DNA of 64,000 nucleotides from an uncultured Cohaesibacter sp. (GTDB lineage Bacteria; Pseudomonadota; Alphaproteobacteria; Rhizobiales; Cohaesibacteraceae), in assembly GCF_963676485.1 (NCBI RefSeq), contig NZ_OY781114.1:3426501-3490500 (forward strand), given 5' to 3'. Positions 1 to 8,131 of this stretch are shown piece after piece; position 1 is the stretch's first letter, and every line of letters starts with the position of its first letter. A model generated the notes under the pieces. That model made no database searches. It saw only the letters and a list, made by a program, of their open reading frames with translations, and was not told the origin of the DNA. Position numbers and translations under genes: made by a program.

Positions 1-2
1 AG

Positions 3-32
3 ATTGTCGCCTTGCTTGAAAGGGATGTTTGA
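3..32 (+). other. possible tail of an upstream gene
   Basis: The first bases are open in one forward frame and end at a TGA at 30-32, encoding about nine residues ending in ERDV. This could be the C-terminus of a gene cut by the window edge. It is too short to identify and may be chance. From 33 to 154 I see nothing but the presumed leader of the ferredoxin gene. Confidence 0.2.
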
Positions 33-154
33 GCCGAAAGATTCAAGATCCCGCACAATAATTACTCTTCGATACAATTCGCCCTCTTTGTTATCAGGGC
101 AAAATTGTCTATATGCAGTGAACCTGACCAATAATAGACCAGTGAGCTGAATTC

Positions 155-475
155 ATGCCGAAGATTACTTTTATCACATTTGATGAAACGCAGTATGACG
201 TGGACGCCAAGGATGGCGCGACCGTGATGGAGACAGCCATCAAAAATGGCGTTCCCGGAATTGAAGCCGAATGCGGCGGCGCCTGCTCCTGCGCGACCTG
301 TCATGTTTATATCGATGAGGCATGGGCCGAGAAAACCGGCGAGCCGGGAGCTATGGAAGAGGATATGCTGGATTTTGCGCAGGATGCTGATGAACGCAGC
401 CGCCTTTCCTGCCAGATCAAGATGAGCGATGAGCTCGATGGCTTGGTGGTGCGTATACCGGAATCCCAAGCCTGA
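155..475 (+). CDS. 2Fe-2S ferredoxin
   Basis: A 106-residue soluble electron carrier of the adrenodoxin/FdxB type. The cluster ligands are visible as the [10 protein letters not shown] stretch near residues 41-50 (Cys-X5-Cys-X2-Cys pattern) and a fourth cysteine in LSCQ near residue 86. Length and the acidic EDMLDFA segment fit the vertebrate-type ferredoxin family that serves iron-sulfur assembly, haem A synthesis or P450 partners. The physiological partner cannot be read from the neighbours. A strong intrinsic terminator follows at 510-542, so the gene is probably transcribed alone. Confidence 0.93.
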   Translation: MPKITFITFDETQYDVDAKDGATVMETAIKNGVPGIEAECGGACSCATCHVYIDEAWAEKTGEPGAMEEDMLDFAQDADERSRLSCQIKMSDELDGLVVRIPESQA

Positions 476-509
476 TACGCTTAGCCGCAAGAATAGTGAA
501 GTGATGAAG

Positions 510-542
510 AGCGAAGGCCTGATGCAGGCCTTCGCTTTTTTA
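510..542 (+). terminator. rho-independent terminator after ferredoxin gene
   Basis: A perfect 11-bp inverted repeat (510-520 with 526-536, five-base loop) is followed by a run of T residues. It lies 35 bp after the ferredoxin stop and reads in the forward direction. Confidence 0.9.
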
Positions 543-617
543 TTGAAGGCCCGCGAAGGATCGGGCACAGTGCGTCTGTTATTTTCTTATGTTCGATATT
601 ACAAAAATGGAGGGAAT

Positions 618-1265
618 GTGCCGGACTGTTGCGCCAACAAAAAGCCAGGCTCTCTTCTGGGCGGTTTCATGCCGATTGGCGTTCATCTTGTATGTGGTTT
701 GCAAGTGGTGACGCGCCAGCGTGCCAAAGTGGTGCCCATGGCGCAAGGTGATGTGGTGGAAATCGGCTTCGGCTCCGGTTTGAATTTGCCGCATTATGAC
801 CGTAGCGCTGTGCGCAGTCTGATTGGCATCAACCCTGATGACGGGTTGCCGGAGTTGGCGCGCAAAGCCATAGCCAGGCAGGACCTTCCCGTCGAGTTGC
901 TGGTGGAAAGTGCCGAAGCGATGTCCCTTTCGTCCGCCTCTGCCGATACGGTGGTCGTTACCTATAGCCTATGTTCTATTCCGGATGTGTTGGCGGCGCT
1001 CAGAGAAGCGCATCGCATTTTGCGCCCTCATGGTCGTCTTCTCTTTTGCGAACATGGTCGCTCCCCCAAGAGGCGTGTGGCGCGCATGCAAGACCGGTTC
1101 AATGCGCCATGGCGCTGGATGGCCGCGGGCTGTCATCTGAACCGCAACACCGGAGTGTTGATCCTTGAGGCCGGTTTCGAGATGGAACATTATGACATCT
1201 ATGACCTTGGATTGGGCACCCGCATTTTGGGCACCCACCATGTTGGTGTTGCACGCAAGCGCTAG
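618..1265 (+). CDS. class I SAM-dependent methyltransferase
   Basis: A UbiE/phosphatidylethanolamine N-methyltransferase-like small methyltransferase of about 215 residues. Motif I is VVEIGFGSGLNLPHYD; the later ADTVVVTYSLCSI and LRPHGRLLFCEHG stretches match motifs II/III of this family. The acidic residue usually found at the end of strand 2 (GIEP-type) is Asn here (GINPDD), which is odd because it normally holds the SAM ribose. I chose the GTG at 618, which has GGAGGG just upstream (609-614) although the spacing is short; ATG at 669 is the alternative. The open frame extends back to 429, but that part overlaps the terminator and ferredoxin gene and is not family-like. Substrate unknown. 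Confidence 0.75.
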   Translation: MPDCCANKKPGSLLGGFMPIGVHLVCGLQVVTRQRAKVVPMAQGDVVEIGFGSGLNLPHYDRSAVRSLIGINPDDGLPELARKAIARQDLPVELLVESAEAMSLSSASADTVVVTYSLCSIPDVLAALREAHRILRPHGRLLFCEHGRSPKRRVARMQDRFNAPWRWMAAGCHLNRNTGVLILEAGFEMEHYDIYDLGLGTRILGTHHVGVARKR

Positions 1266-1295
1266 GCGCCGCGGCACTTTTTCAATTTTCTATCT

Positions 1296-2507
1296 TCATT
1301 CGGCTGCTGGTTGCGGGACTGATGGTGCCTTGCCGACCCACTCATGGCCTTCTTTGGGATGTCTTGGAACGAAGCGGGAGAGGATGAAGGATATGATCGC
1401 CATGCAGGAGCCTAGCAGAAAGACTGCGGACGGGTTGATCAGCCAGATGAGGCCGAAGGAAACTGGAATGACAATGGCTGCGATATGGTTGATGGTAAAG
1501 GCCACCCCGGCGGTGGGGGCAATATCTGCCGGGTCGGCAATCTTCTGGAAATAGGTTTTCATCGCAATCGCCATGGCAAAGAAGGCGTTGTCTGCCACAT
1601 AGAGCGCGGCGGCCATCCATGGACTGGAGACGAAGGCATAAGATGTGAAGATGAGGAACAGGCCGACATATTCGATGCCCATCATGCGCCTCTCACCAAA
1701 GCGGCCGATGAATTTGCCGATCTGGGGGGCGAAGACCATGTTGAAGAGGCAGTTGATGAAGAAGAGCGCGGCAATCTCATCTACGTGATAACCGAATTTT
1801 TCCACCATCATGAAGCCGGCAAAGACCGTGAAGATCTGGCGCCGTGCTCCACCCATGAATGTGAGGGCGTAATAGAGCCAGTAACGCTGGCGCAGGACCA
1901 GCTTCTTGCGCTGAGGGTTCGGAGCTTCGAATTGGGGGAAGAGGAACCAGAGTACCGTGATCATGATGATGGTCATTGCGCCGCCGATCAAGAATACGGT
2001 CTGGTAAGACAGATGCATCGTCTTCCATGTAATGAAGATCACGCCATAGGCCACCAGCTGCGCTGTCGCAGCAACTGACAGTATACGCCCCATCATCGCA
2101 GGCGCCTTGTCCTTGGGGAGCCACTGCAGGGAAAGCGACTGGTTTGCCGTCTCGTAATAGTGGAAACCGATGGACATGATGATGGTAGAGAAATAAAGGC
2201 CGTAGATCGTCGGCAAAAAGCCCGTCATGGCCACGCCCACTCCAAGAAAGGCCAGTGCCAGAAAGGCCATGGTCTGCTCGCGCATGATGAGCAACAAGAA
2301 GATGGCGGTGAAGGCCAGAAAACCGGGTATCTCGCGAATGGATTGGGCTATGCCGATTTCCCGCCCCGTGAAGCCGACCTCATTGATCGCGAAATTGTTG
2401 AGCAGATTATTCCAGCTGGCAAAGCCAAGCTGGTTTGCCGCCGCCATGAGCATGAGCAGAGCGAACGGGGTGCGCCAAGCGCTGGCAGAAGCGGCGGAAA
2501 TTTTCAT
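1296..2507 (-). CDS. MFS family transporter
   Basis: A 403-residue inner-membrane protein with about twelve hydrophobic segments and a cytoplasmic loop in the middle (around residues 190-205, basic PNPQRKKL). The layout fits a major facilitator superfamily secondary transporter. No substrate-specific motif is recognised. It converges with the methyltransferase gene, whose stop is only 30 bp away. ATG at 2507 leads directly into the first membrane helix and is a natural start. Confidence 0.8.
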   Translation of the reverse strand: MKISAASASAWRTPFALLMLMAAANQLGFASWNNLLNNFAINEVGFTGREIGIAQSIREIPGFLAFTAIFLLLIMREQTMAFLALAFLGVGVAMTGFLPTIYGLYFSTIIMSIGFHYYETANQSLSLQWLPKDKAPAMMGRILSVAATAQLVAYGVIFITWKTMHLSYQTVFLIGGAMTIIMITVLWFLFPQFEAPNPQRKKLVLRQRYWLYYALTFMGGARRQIFTVFAGFMMVEKFGYHVDEIAALFFINCLFNMVFAPQIGKFIGRFGERRMMGIEYVGLFLIFTSYAFVSSPWMAAALYVADNAFFAMAIAMKTYFQKIADPADIAPTAGVAFTINHIAAIVIPVSFGLIWLINPSAVFLLGSCMAIISFILSRFVPRHPKEGHEWVGKAPSVPQPAAE

Positions 2508-2663
2508 GACGGAGCCTTTGTAGAAAGGGAACTCGGAAGGGGATTGATATCTAGCAGGCGCTTCGTAATCCCGTCAAATCAAGAAAATTGATCCCCTGTC
2601 CGTCTGATGCTTCCTGTGCCGCGCTTGCTTGCATTGAATGCTTCCGCTGCGCAGGAGGCATTT

Positions 2664-3782
2664 CTAGCGTTTGGCGCTCTTCTCTTTGCCGCTTGGCTCC
2701 TCTTCTTTTTCCATTTCTTCGGACGTGGCGCGCAGGGTTTTAATGACCGCGCCCAACTGCGGTTGCGCTTCTGTCGTGAAGGGCATGGGGCGGCAAAGGG
2801 CGATTGTCGTAAGGCCGATGCGGGCGGTCAGGATGCCATTGAGCAATCCTTCGCCCAGCTTGGCGGACAGGCGAGCTGCGAGACCATGGCCGACGATCTG
2901 CTGCAACAGACTTTCTCCTGCGGCCATGCCGCCTGTCACGGCAAGGTGGCTGGCGATGTGACCGGTGAGACGCAGCATGGCTACGAAGCCGGGGCGGTTG
3001 CCGTAGCTCTCGGCAATGAAGCGGACCATGCGGACGGTCTCGACCAGCACCACGACAATGTCGAAAAGGGCACGGGGGCTGAGGGCAGTGACAACGGCCA
3101 CGCGTTTGGCTGCCTGATGGACCCGATGGGTCACCAGCCGGTCGATCGGTGGCATCAGGATCTGTTCTGTCTGGGCGAGGATATCTTCCCGATCAAACAG
3201 GTGTGGCAGATCCTGTTTGAGGGTCTGTCGTGCCCGGAATAAAGATGGCTGCTCCTTGTAAAGATCAAGCAGATTGTTGGCGATCTGCTGCGCCTCTTTG
3301 CGGTCGCCCTCGATATATGTGGACGCAACCTTGGCGCGTAGATGGTCCAGATGGGAGAGGCGCCTCAGGGCCAATAGCTCGCGCGCAACAAAGAAGAGAA
3401 GAGACAGAAAGGCGATGACGACAAGGGCGAGTCCTGCCCAGCCAAGGTAATCCCAGCGGGCAAAAAGATCGCGGATCAGACGGTCAAGCCAGAGCCCGAT
3501 AGCGAGCGTAACGATGCCGGAAAGGGCGCTCCAGAATAAAGCGGAGAGAGACCATCCGCGTTTGCGCACCGGCTTGTATCGGGTCTCGTTGGTCTGGTTC
3601 ACCTTATCGAAATAGTCTTCACTGTCGGGGGTGAAATCCGACGTCATTGAGAGGGTGGCGGCAGTTTCAGGAGAGGGGCGTGCGATGTCTTCGCCATAAG
3701 CACCACGGTCCAGCTTGACTGCTCTGGGGGCTCGCTTGCGCGTGCTGTTCTGATCATTTCCCGCGTTGTTGTCCTTGGTCAT
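2664..3782 (-). CDS. ycjF: YcjF/DUF697 family membrane protein
   Basis: A 372-residue protein with a hydrophilic N-terminus (about 80 residues), two membrane helices around residues 80-145 (LSALFWSALSGIVTLAIG and WAGLALVVIAFLSLLFF), and a C-terminal DUF697 region (IGLTTIALCRPMPF). It is the usual partner of the YcjX GTPase-like protein and overlaps that gene by four bases (ATGA), so the pair is translationally coupled. In enterobacteria the pair belongs to the phage-shock/envelope stress regulon; here no psp genes are seen nearby. Exact function remains unknown in the family. Confidence 0.85.
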   Translation of the reverse strand: MTKDNNAGNDQNSTRKRAPRAVKLDRGAYGEDIARPSPETAATLSMTSDFTPDSEDYFDKVNQTNETRYKPVRKRGWSLSALFWSALSGIVTLAIGLWLDRLIRDLFARWDYLGWAGLALVVIAFLSLLFFVARELLALRRLSHLDHLRAKVASTYIEGDRKEAQQIANNLLDLYKEQPSLFRARQTLKQDLPHLFDREDILAQTEQILMPPIDRLVTHRVHQAAKRVAVVTALSPRALFDIVVVLVETVRMVRFIAESYGNRPGFVAMLRLTGHIASHLAVTGGMAAGESLLQQIVGHGLAARLSAKLGEGLLNGILTARIGLTTIALCRPMPFTTEAQPQLGAVIKTLRATSEEMEKEEEPSGKEKSAKR

Positions 3783-5335
3783 TTCAGAATGTCTCCCAGC
3801 AGAAAATCAAGGGCCCGGTCAAGGCGGATGTGGGGAAGCGAGAGGGCAACGCCTTCGGCATTTTTATCGAGCTCCGGAGGCCTGAAGCGGACAAAACAGA
3901 GTGGGTCTTCGAAATGCTCCGGCAGTTCAGAAATTGAGTCAGCTTGCCCGGTTTTGTCTTCAAGTATTGAATCCGCTTTGGGTGCGTAAGTGGGGTGAGA
4001 AACTGATTCAACTCGCTTGAAAACTGATTCAGGATCTTTAGGTAAGTCTCCGGGAAATAAAGCAAATTCCGTTTCTCCGTCAAACTCATCTTCACCCAGA
4101 GATTCACCTTGCATCGGAATGCCGATCAAAGAGGGCAATTCGTCGCCTTCCACAGTGAGGGTGGCTTCCCGAGTGGCTCTGACCGCTGCAATTGCCATGG
4201 TCTCATAGTTGGCGCCGGACGCTTCCACGCGCTTGGCTGCGCGCTCAACGAGGCGGCTCAGAATGCGTTCCAACCGATCATGCGAGGTGTGATGCAAATG
4301 GTCTGCCTTGGTCGCGGCAAAGAGAATTTTGTCGATGCGGCGAGAGACCAGATTGCGTAGCCAGAAGTGGGAGCCGGGACGGAAAGCGCGTAAGATTTCC
4401 GTGATCGTATCTTCCAGCTCTGCCAGTGTGTCGGGGCCTTCGTTGAGGGCTGCAAGCAAGTCGATCAGAACGATCTGTCTGTCGAGGCGAGCAAAGTGAT
4501 CCCGATAGAAGGGCTGGACGATCGAGTCCTTATAAGCTTCGAAGCGTCGCTCCATGATGGCCCACAGGCTTTTGCGGTCCTTGCTATAAAGCTCTGGGGG
4601 CAAGGGGGCAAAAGTGAGGGCCGGGCTGTCTTGCAAATCGCCGGGCATGAGGAAGCGTCCCGGGGTGAGCAGGGCATAGGCTCCACGGGCCTTTTTGGCT
4701 TTCAGTAGATACGCGGTAAAGTTGTGGACTGTTTCGCGAGCGATGGTTTCCAGCACCGGCTCGTCGCCTTGTTCGTTCGTATCGATCTTGCTCTGGATGC
4801 TGTTGGTATAGGCGAGCCACTCTTCCGAGTAGGGCATGTAGAGAGGTTGTCGCGCTTGCTGGAAGGAGCGCTCCGACCAGCTTTGGAAGCTGTGATCCAT
4901 CAGGGTCAGATCGAGCAACCACTCGCCCGGATAGTCGACGATATCAAGGGCAAGGCGGTCAGATCGCAAGGTGCGCTTGAGGGTGTCGCGGGACTGGTAT
5001 CTGAGGGATAGACGGACCTGGCTGGTGCGGCTAGTGGAGGAGGGCCAGACGCGTTTATCTGTTAGATCCGCGACGTGATCTTCATACCGGAAGCGCGGGG
5101 TCAGGCTGTCTGGTTGCGGGCTTATTTCGGCGGTGCCGATGCGTCCTGTTGCGTGGGCTTCAAAGCGGGGCAGGCGTCCCCGATGGATGATGTTGTGAAG
5201 GCTGGAGGATATGAAGATGGTCTTGCCGGCGCGGGCAAGGCCCGTTACGCCAAGGCGGACTGATGGCTCTGTCATATCGCTCGCGAAATCGGCCAGATTG
5301 GCTGTGGCGATGCGAAGCTCTTCAAGGACTTTCAT
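3779..5335 (-). CDS. ycjX: YcjX-like P-loop protein (DUF463)
   Basis: A 518-residue predicted nucleotide-binding protein. The Walker A motif GLARAGKT sits near residues 31-38, and DIVDYPGEWLLDL near residue 135 resembles a switch II/Walker B region. WPSSTSRTSQVRLSLRY is typical of DUF463. Relative to my memory of the family the C-terminal third carries an acidic, low-complexity insertion (about residues 415-480, rich in E, D, S, P). It forms a two-gene operon with ycjF. The stress-related role is family knowledge only. Confidence 0.87.
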   Translation of the reverse strand: MKVLEELRIATANLADFASDMTEPSVRLGVTGLARAGKTIFISSSLHNIIHRGRLPRFEAHATGRIGTAEISPQPDSLTPRFRYEDHVADLTDKRVWPSSTSRTSQVRLSLRYQSRDTLKRTLRSDRLALDIVDYPGEWLLDLTLMDHSFQSWSERSFQQARQPLYMPYSEEWLAYTNSIQSKIDTNEQGDEPVLETIARETVHNFTAYLLKAKKARGAYALLTPGRFLMPGDLQDSPALTFAPLPPELYSKDRKSLWAIMERRFEAYKDSIVQPFYRDHFARLDRQIVLIDLLAALNEGPDTLAELEDTITEILRAFRPGSHFWLRNLVSRRIDKILFAATKADHLHHTSHDRLERILSRLVERAAKRVEASGANYETMAIAAVRATREATLTVEGDELPSLIGIPMQGESLGEDEFDGETEFALFPGDLPKDPESVFKRVESVSHPTYAPKADSILEDKTGQADSISELPEHFEDPLCFVRFRPPELDKNAEGVALSLPHIRLDRALDFLLGDILK

Positions 5336-5591
5336 ATCTTCCGCCTCTCGAATGGATAAGGCGCGCCCGATGTGAAATGCGCCTGTGGCCGAATTTCTTT
5401 ATGGGCTGCGGCCTGCCTGATGCTGAAGGGCCTGTTTCAGGCTTGTTCTTTTAGCATGTAGGCGAGGAGAGGGGAGATTGCAATCAAAGCGGGGGATTTA
5501 TGGGCCTAGCAGGGAATGATGCTGTGGCTCCATTCCCTGCATGATCTGTGCGCGCTTACAGATATTCGCGCGCTTGTGTCCTTTGCTTTCT
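5336..5591. other. intergenic with inverted repeat
   Basis: No gene is seen. A 9-bp inverted repeat (5509-5517 with 5532-5540, 14-base loop) lies downstream of the phosphatase gene and could help end its transcript, but there is no T-run, so I do not call it a terminator. Confidence 0.4.
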
Positions 5592-6161
5592 TCAGCGCCG
5601 GAAGAAAGTCGGGGCAGGGTTTTCGACGATCAGCTCTTGTTCGTCGTGGGCGATGTCTTTGGGCTTGATGAAGTCGAGCAGGTGGCCGGACTTCTTGGCT
5701 ATATCACTCCAGTCGCCGCAATTGAATTCCAGTATGGCAAGGGCGGCCGTGGGATATTTCACGCGCATCTGCATGATCAGTTCAGGGTCGCCCGATCCGG
5801 TCAGTTCGACTGCAATGTCTTGCAGACCCGTATTGTGGCCCACGATCATGAGACTTTTGCTGTCCTTGGCATTCTCTTTGAGAAGGGAGAGATAATCGGG
5901 ATTGTTGCCTTCATAAAGTGCATCCAACAGCCTCAGGCTGACATCTCCGGTAAGGCTGGGGATGATCCCTGCCATGGTCTCCTTGGTGCGCTGTGCTGAT
6001 GAACACAGGATGCGGTCCGGATTATAGTGACGGGCTTTCATGACGCGGCCGATCTTTGGGGCGTCTCTCTGGCCGCGCTTGTTAAGCGGTCGATCAAAAT
6101 CGTGCAGGGATGGGTCCGACCAGGATGATTTTGCGTGTCGCAGCAGAAAAAGCCTTAGCAT
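5592..6161 (-). CDS. SixA-like histidine phosphatase
   Basis: A 189-residue member of the histidine phosphatase (phosphoglycerate mutase-like) superfamily. The catalytic RHG-type motif is LRHAKSSW at residues 7-14, and the second catalytic His is in IVGHNTGLQ near residue 107. SixA proteins remove phosphate from histidine phosphotransfer domains. That activity is plausible here because the chromosome encodes hybrid kinases such as the CckA at 43.3 kb, but no direct link is visible. The gene stands alone between two intergenic gaps. Confidence 0.85.
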   Translation of the reverse strand: MLRLFLLRHAKSSWSDPSLHDFDRPLNKRGQRDAPKIGRVMKARHYNPDRILCSSAQRTKETMAGIIPSLTGDVSLRLLDALYEGNNPDYLSLLKENAKDSKSLMIVGHNTGLQDIAVELTGSGDPELIMQMRVKYPTAALAILEFNCGDWSDIAKKSGHLLDFIKPKDIAHDEQELIVENPAPTFFRR

Positions 6162-6557
6162 TGGGGTCCTGTCTCCTGTTGTCGTTATTGTCTGTTTTGC
6201 CTGACGGGGCCACAGCTCAAGCCTGTTGTGAGCTATGGGGTGGCTCTGATGTTCGGGCGTTGTGGCCTTTCACCCCCGCGCTGTCAACCGCGCAGCCTAT
6301 CTGATTGGTGTCTGTTGGCGAGATTGGGCTGTCAGAGAGCTTTCTTGCTCAGCAAAGCTACAGCTTCATGACAGCTTTTGCTTTTTGGTTTTTCTTTTCG
6401 AAAAGTGGGGGTACCTACGGTCTGGATTGTGAAGGTGATTGCGCCCGAGGGCGCTGCCAAGAGAGGGTTCGGGACCGATGAACTGCCTGCCTGGAGGTGT
6501 ATTCTACCATCGCAATTTTTGCCGATATGAGGCTGTTGAGGGAAAGAAATTGCCTAC

Positions 6558-6573
6558 TTAACAAAGGGTTAAA
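6558..6573 (+). promoter_or_regulatory. CtrA-box-like site before flgE
   Basis: TTAA at 6558-6561, seven bases, then TTAAA at 6569-6573. This is eight of nine matches to the CtrA consensus TTAA-N7-TTAAC. It lies about 60 bp upstream of the sigma-54 promoter of flgE, so it could act as an activator or repressor site. Confidence 0.55.
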
Positions 6574-6619
6574 AAAGTTAAGTGTCTGTATTTATAAAAA
6601 TATTTCTGTTTGTGAAAAA

Positions 6620-6635
6620 TGGCCCGCTTCTTGCT
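6620..6635 (+). promoter_or_regulatory. sigma-54 (-24/-12) promoter of flgE
   Basis: TGGCCCG-N4-TTGCT with ten bases between the invariant GG (6621-6622) and GC (6633-6634), exactly the spacing sigma-54 holoenzyme requires. Transcription would start near 6646, about 35 bases before the flgE ATG at 6681. Hook genes are sigma-54/FlbD-dependent in Caulobacter, which fits. Confidence 0.8.
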
Positions 6636-6680
6636 AGTTCAGTGATAATCTTGATTTGTATCTGGTCAAAGGGATGTCCC

Positions 6681-8063
6681 ATGAGTCTTTATTCAGCGCT
6701 TACAACTTCGGTCGCCGGTTTGGGTGCGCAGTCCACTGCTATGCAGAATATTTCTGGCAACATCGCCAATACATCGACCAATGGCTTCAAACGCGTGGAT
6801 ACGGCGTTTGTTGATCTGGTTAGCAACCATAATGCCAATAGCAGCAAGCAGACATCGGGGTCTGTTCTTGCCAGTTCGCGTCAGACGAACACCGTTGCAG
6901 GGTCGGTTGATGGATCCCAGACATCGACCCATATGTCGATCAGCGGGGATGGCTATTTTGTTGTTTACGAGAAAATTGGCGAGGTTGATGGCACGCCAAT
7001 TTTTGACGGGACGCCTCTTTATACGCGCCGTGGCGACTTCACGCAGGATGAAGACGGTTATTTCGTGAACGAAGCTGGCTACTATCTTGCTGTGATCGAG
7101 TTGGATGATACGACAGGCAATCCGGTGAGCTCTGTGCCTGAGCCGACAACCTTTCAAGAAGGTTTCATGGCGGCTGAGGCAACAACGACCCTGACCTATA
7201 ACGGTAACCTTCCTGCCATTCCAACAACGACGGATCCGTCTGGCTATTTGATGACAGGTGGTGTCGGCTACTCGTCTGACCCGACAACAGCTGGTGCTGG
7301 CGTGGTTCAGGCCCAGGACGAGACACAGTTCATCAGCCAGTCCATTTCCGGTGGTGCTATTACGGCCTATGTCGCCAATGGTGAAAATGCCAGCGTGCAG
7401 TTGCGTTGGGCCAAGATTGCAGAGGGCGATGCAACAGCTATACCGCCAACGGAAGATACCTGGAACCTTTTCTATAAGTCTGACACCAATGCGACAGGTG
7501 CCGCGGCGAAGTGGACAAATGTGGGGCAGGATTACACTTTCGATGCCACTGGCAAGATGACATCTCCTCTGGCCAATGTGACGGTGCCAGCCATGACCAT
7601 TGATGGTGTCGATTTGGGCAATATCATTCTCGATCATGGCGGGAATGGCGATGGTATCACTGCTTATGCAACGACTACTGGTATTTCCAACATGAATCTG
7701 TCACAGGATGGGGCAGCGGCCGGTGAGCAAACCAGCATTTCCATTGATAATGCCGGATATGTCGTGGCCAACTATTCAAACGGCAAGTCCAGCAATATGG
7801 CAGAGGTTATTCTGGCGTCTTTTGATGGTGACAATTATCTGGCGCGCGCCAGCGGTGGTGCGTTCCGGGCGACGGATGATTCCGGTTTGGCCATTCTTGG
7901 GGCGACGGGGTCCATTCGCGGGTCTTCTCTGGAATCATCCAACGTTGATATCGCGGATGAGTTTTCCAAGATGATCATTTCGCAACAGGCCTATTCGGCC
8001 AATACTCGCGTTTTGTCTACGGCGCGGGACATGCTGACAGAAGTCATGCAGATCATTCGGTAG
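6681..8063 (+). CDS. flgE: flagellar hook protein FlgE
   Basis: A 460-residue hook subunit exported by the flagellar type III apparatus. The N-terminus MSLYSALTTSVAGLGAQ followed by NISGNIANTSTNGFKR is the flagellar rod/hook signature, and the C-terminus QQAYSANTRVLSTARDM is the matching coiled-coil end. The central region (about residues 150-380) is the variable, Thr-rich part. I start at ATG 6681 because this aligns with hook proteins; an upstream extension to 6582 would run across the sigma-54 promoter. It is the first gene of flgE-flgK-flgL. Confidence 0.95.
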   Translation: MSLYSALTTSVAGLGAQSTAMQNISGNIANTSTNGFKRVDTAFVDLVSNHNANSSKQTSGSVLASSRQTNTVAGSVDGSQTSTHMSISGDGYFVVYEKIGEVDGTPIFDGTPLYTRRGDFTQDEDGYFVNEAGYYLAVIELDDTTGNPVSSVPEPTTFQEGFMAAEATTTLTYNGNLPAIPTTTDPSGYLMTGGVGYSSDPTTAGAGVVQAQDETQFISQSISGGAITAYVANGENASVQLRWAKIAEGDATAIPPTEDTWNLFYKSDTNATGAAAKWTNVGQDYTFDATGKMTSPLANVTVPAMTIDGVDLGNIILDHGGNGDGITAYATTTGISNMNLSQDGAAAGEQTSISIDNAGYVVANYSNGKSSNMAEVILASFDGDNYLARASGGAFRATDDSGLAILGATGSIRGSSLESSNVDIADEFSKMIISQQAYSANTRVLSTARDMLTEVMQIIR

Positions 8064-8131
8064 GCATTTGGTTCAGTCCCTTTGTTTCCCTGCCAATGGT
8101 TGGCGGGGATGCGAGGGGCGGAGGATAGTAT

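Larger units (their letters stand above)
6162..6680 (+). promoter_or_regulatory. flgE upstream control region
   Basis: About 520 bp without a supported gene between the phosphatase and flgE. It holds a near-exact CtrA box at 6558-6573 and a sigma-54 promoter at 6620-6635, listed separately. The left half (6162-6500) shows no coding pattern I can support. Confidence 0.6.

Noticed and set aside
429-617. N-terminal extension of the methyltransferase
   Set aside because: The frame overlaps the ferredoxin gene and its terminator and has no family-like sequence.
5509-5540. hairpin after the phosphatase gene as an intrinsic terminator
   Set aside because: The stem is good but no T-run follows on either strand.
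6110-6304. small forward frame in the flgE upstream gap
   Set aside because: It overlaps the phosphatase start, has no ribosome binding site and no recognisable pattern.
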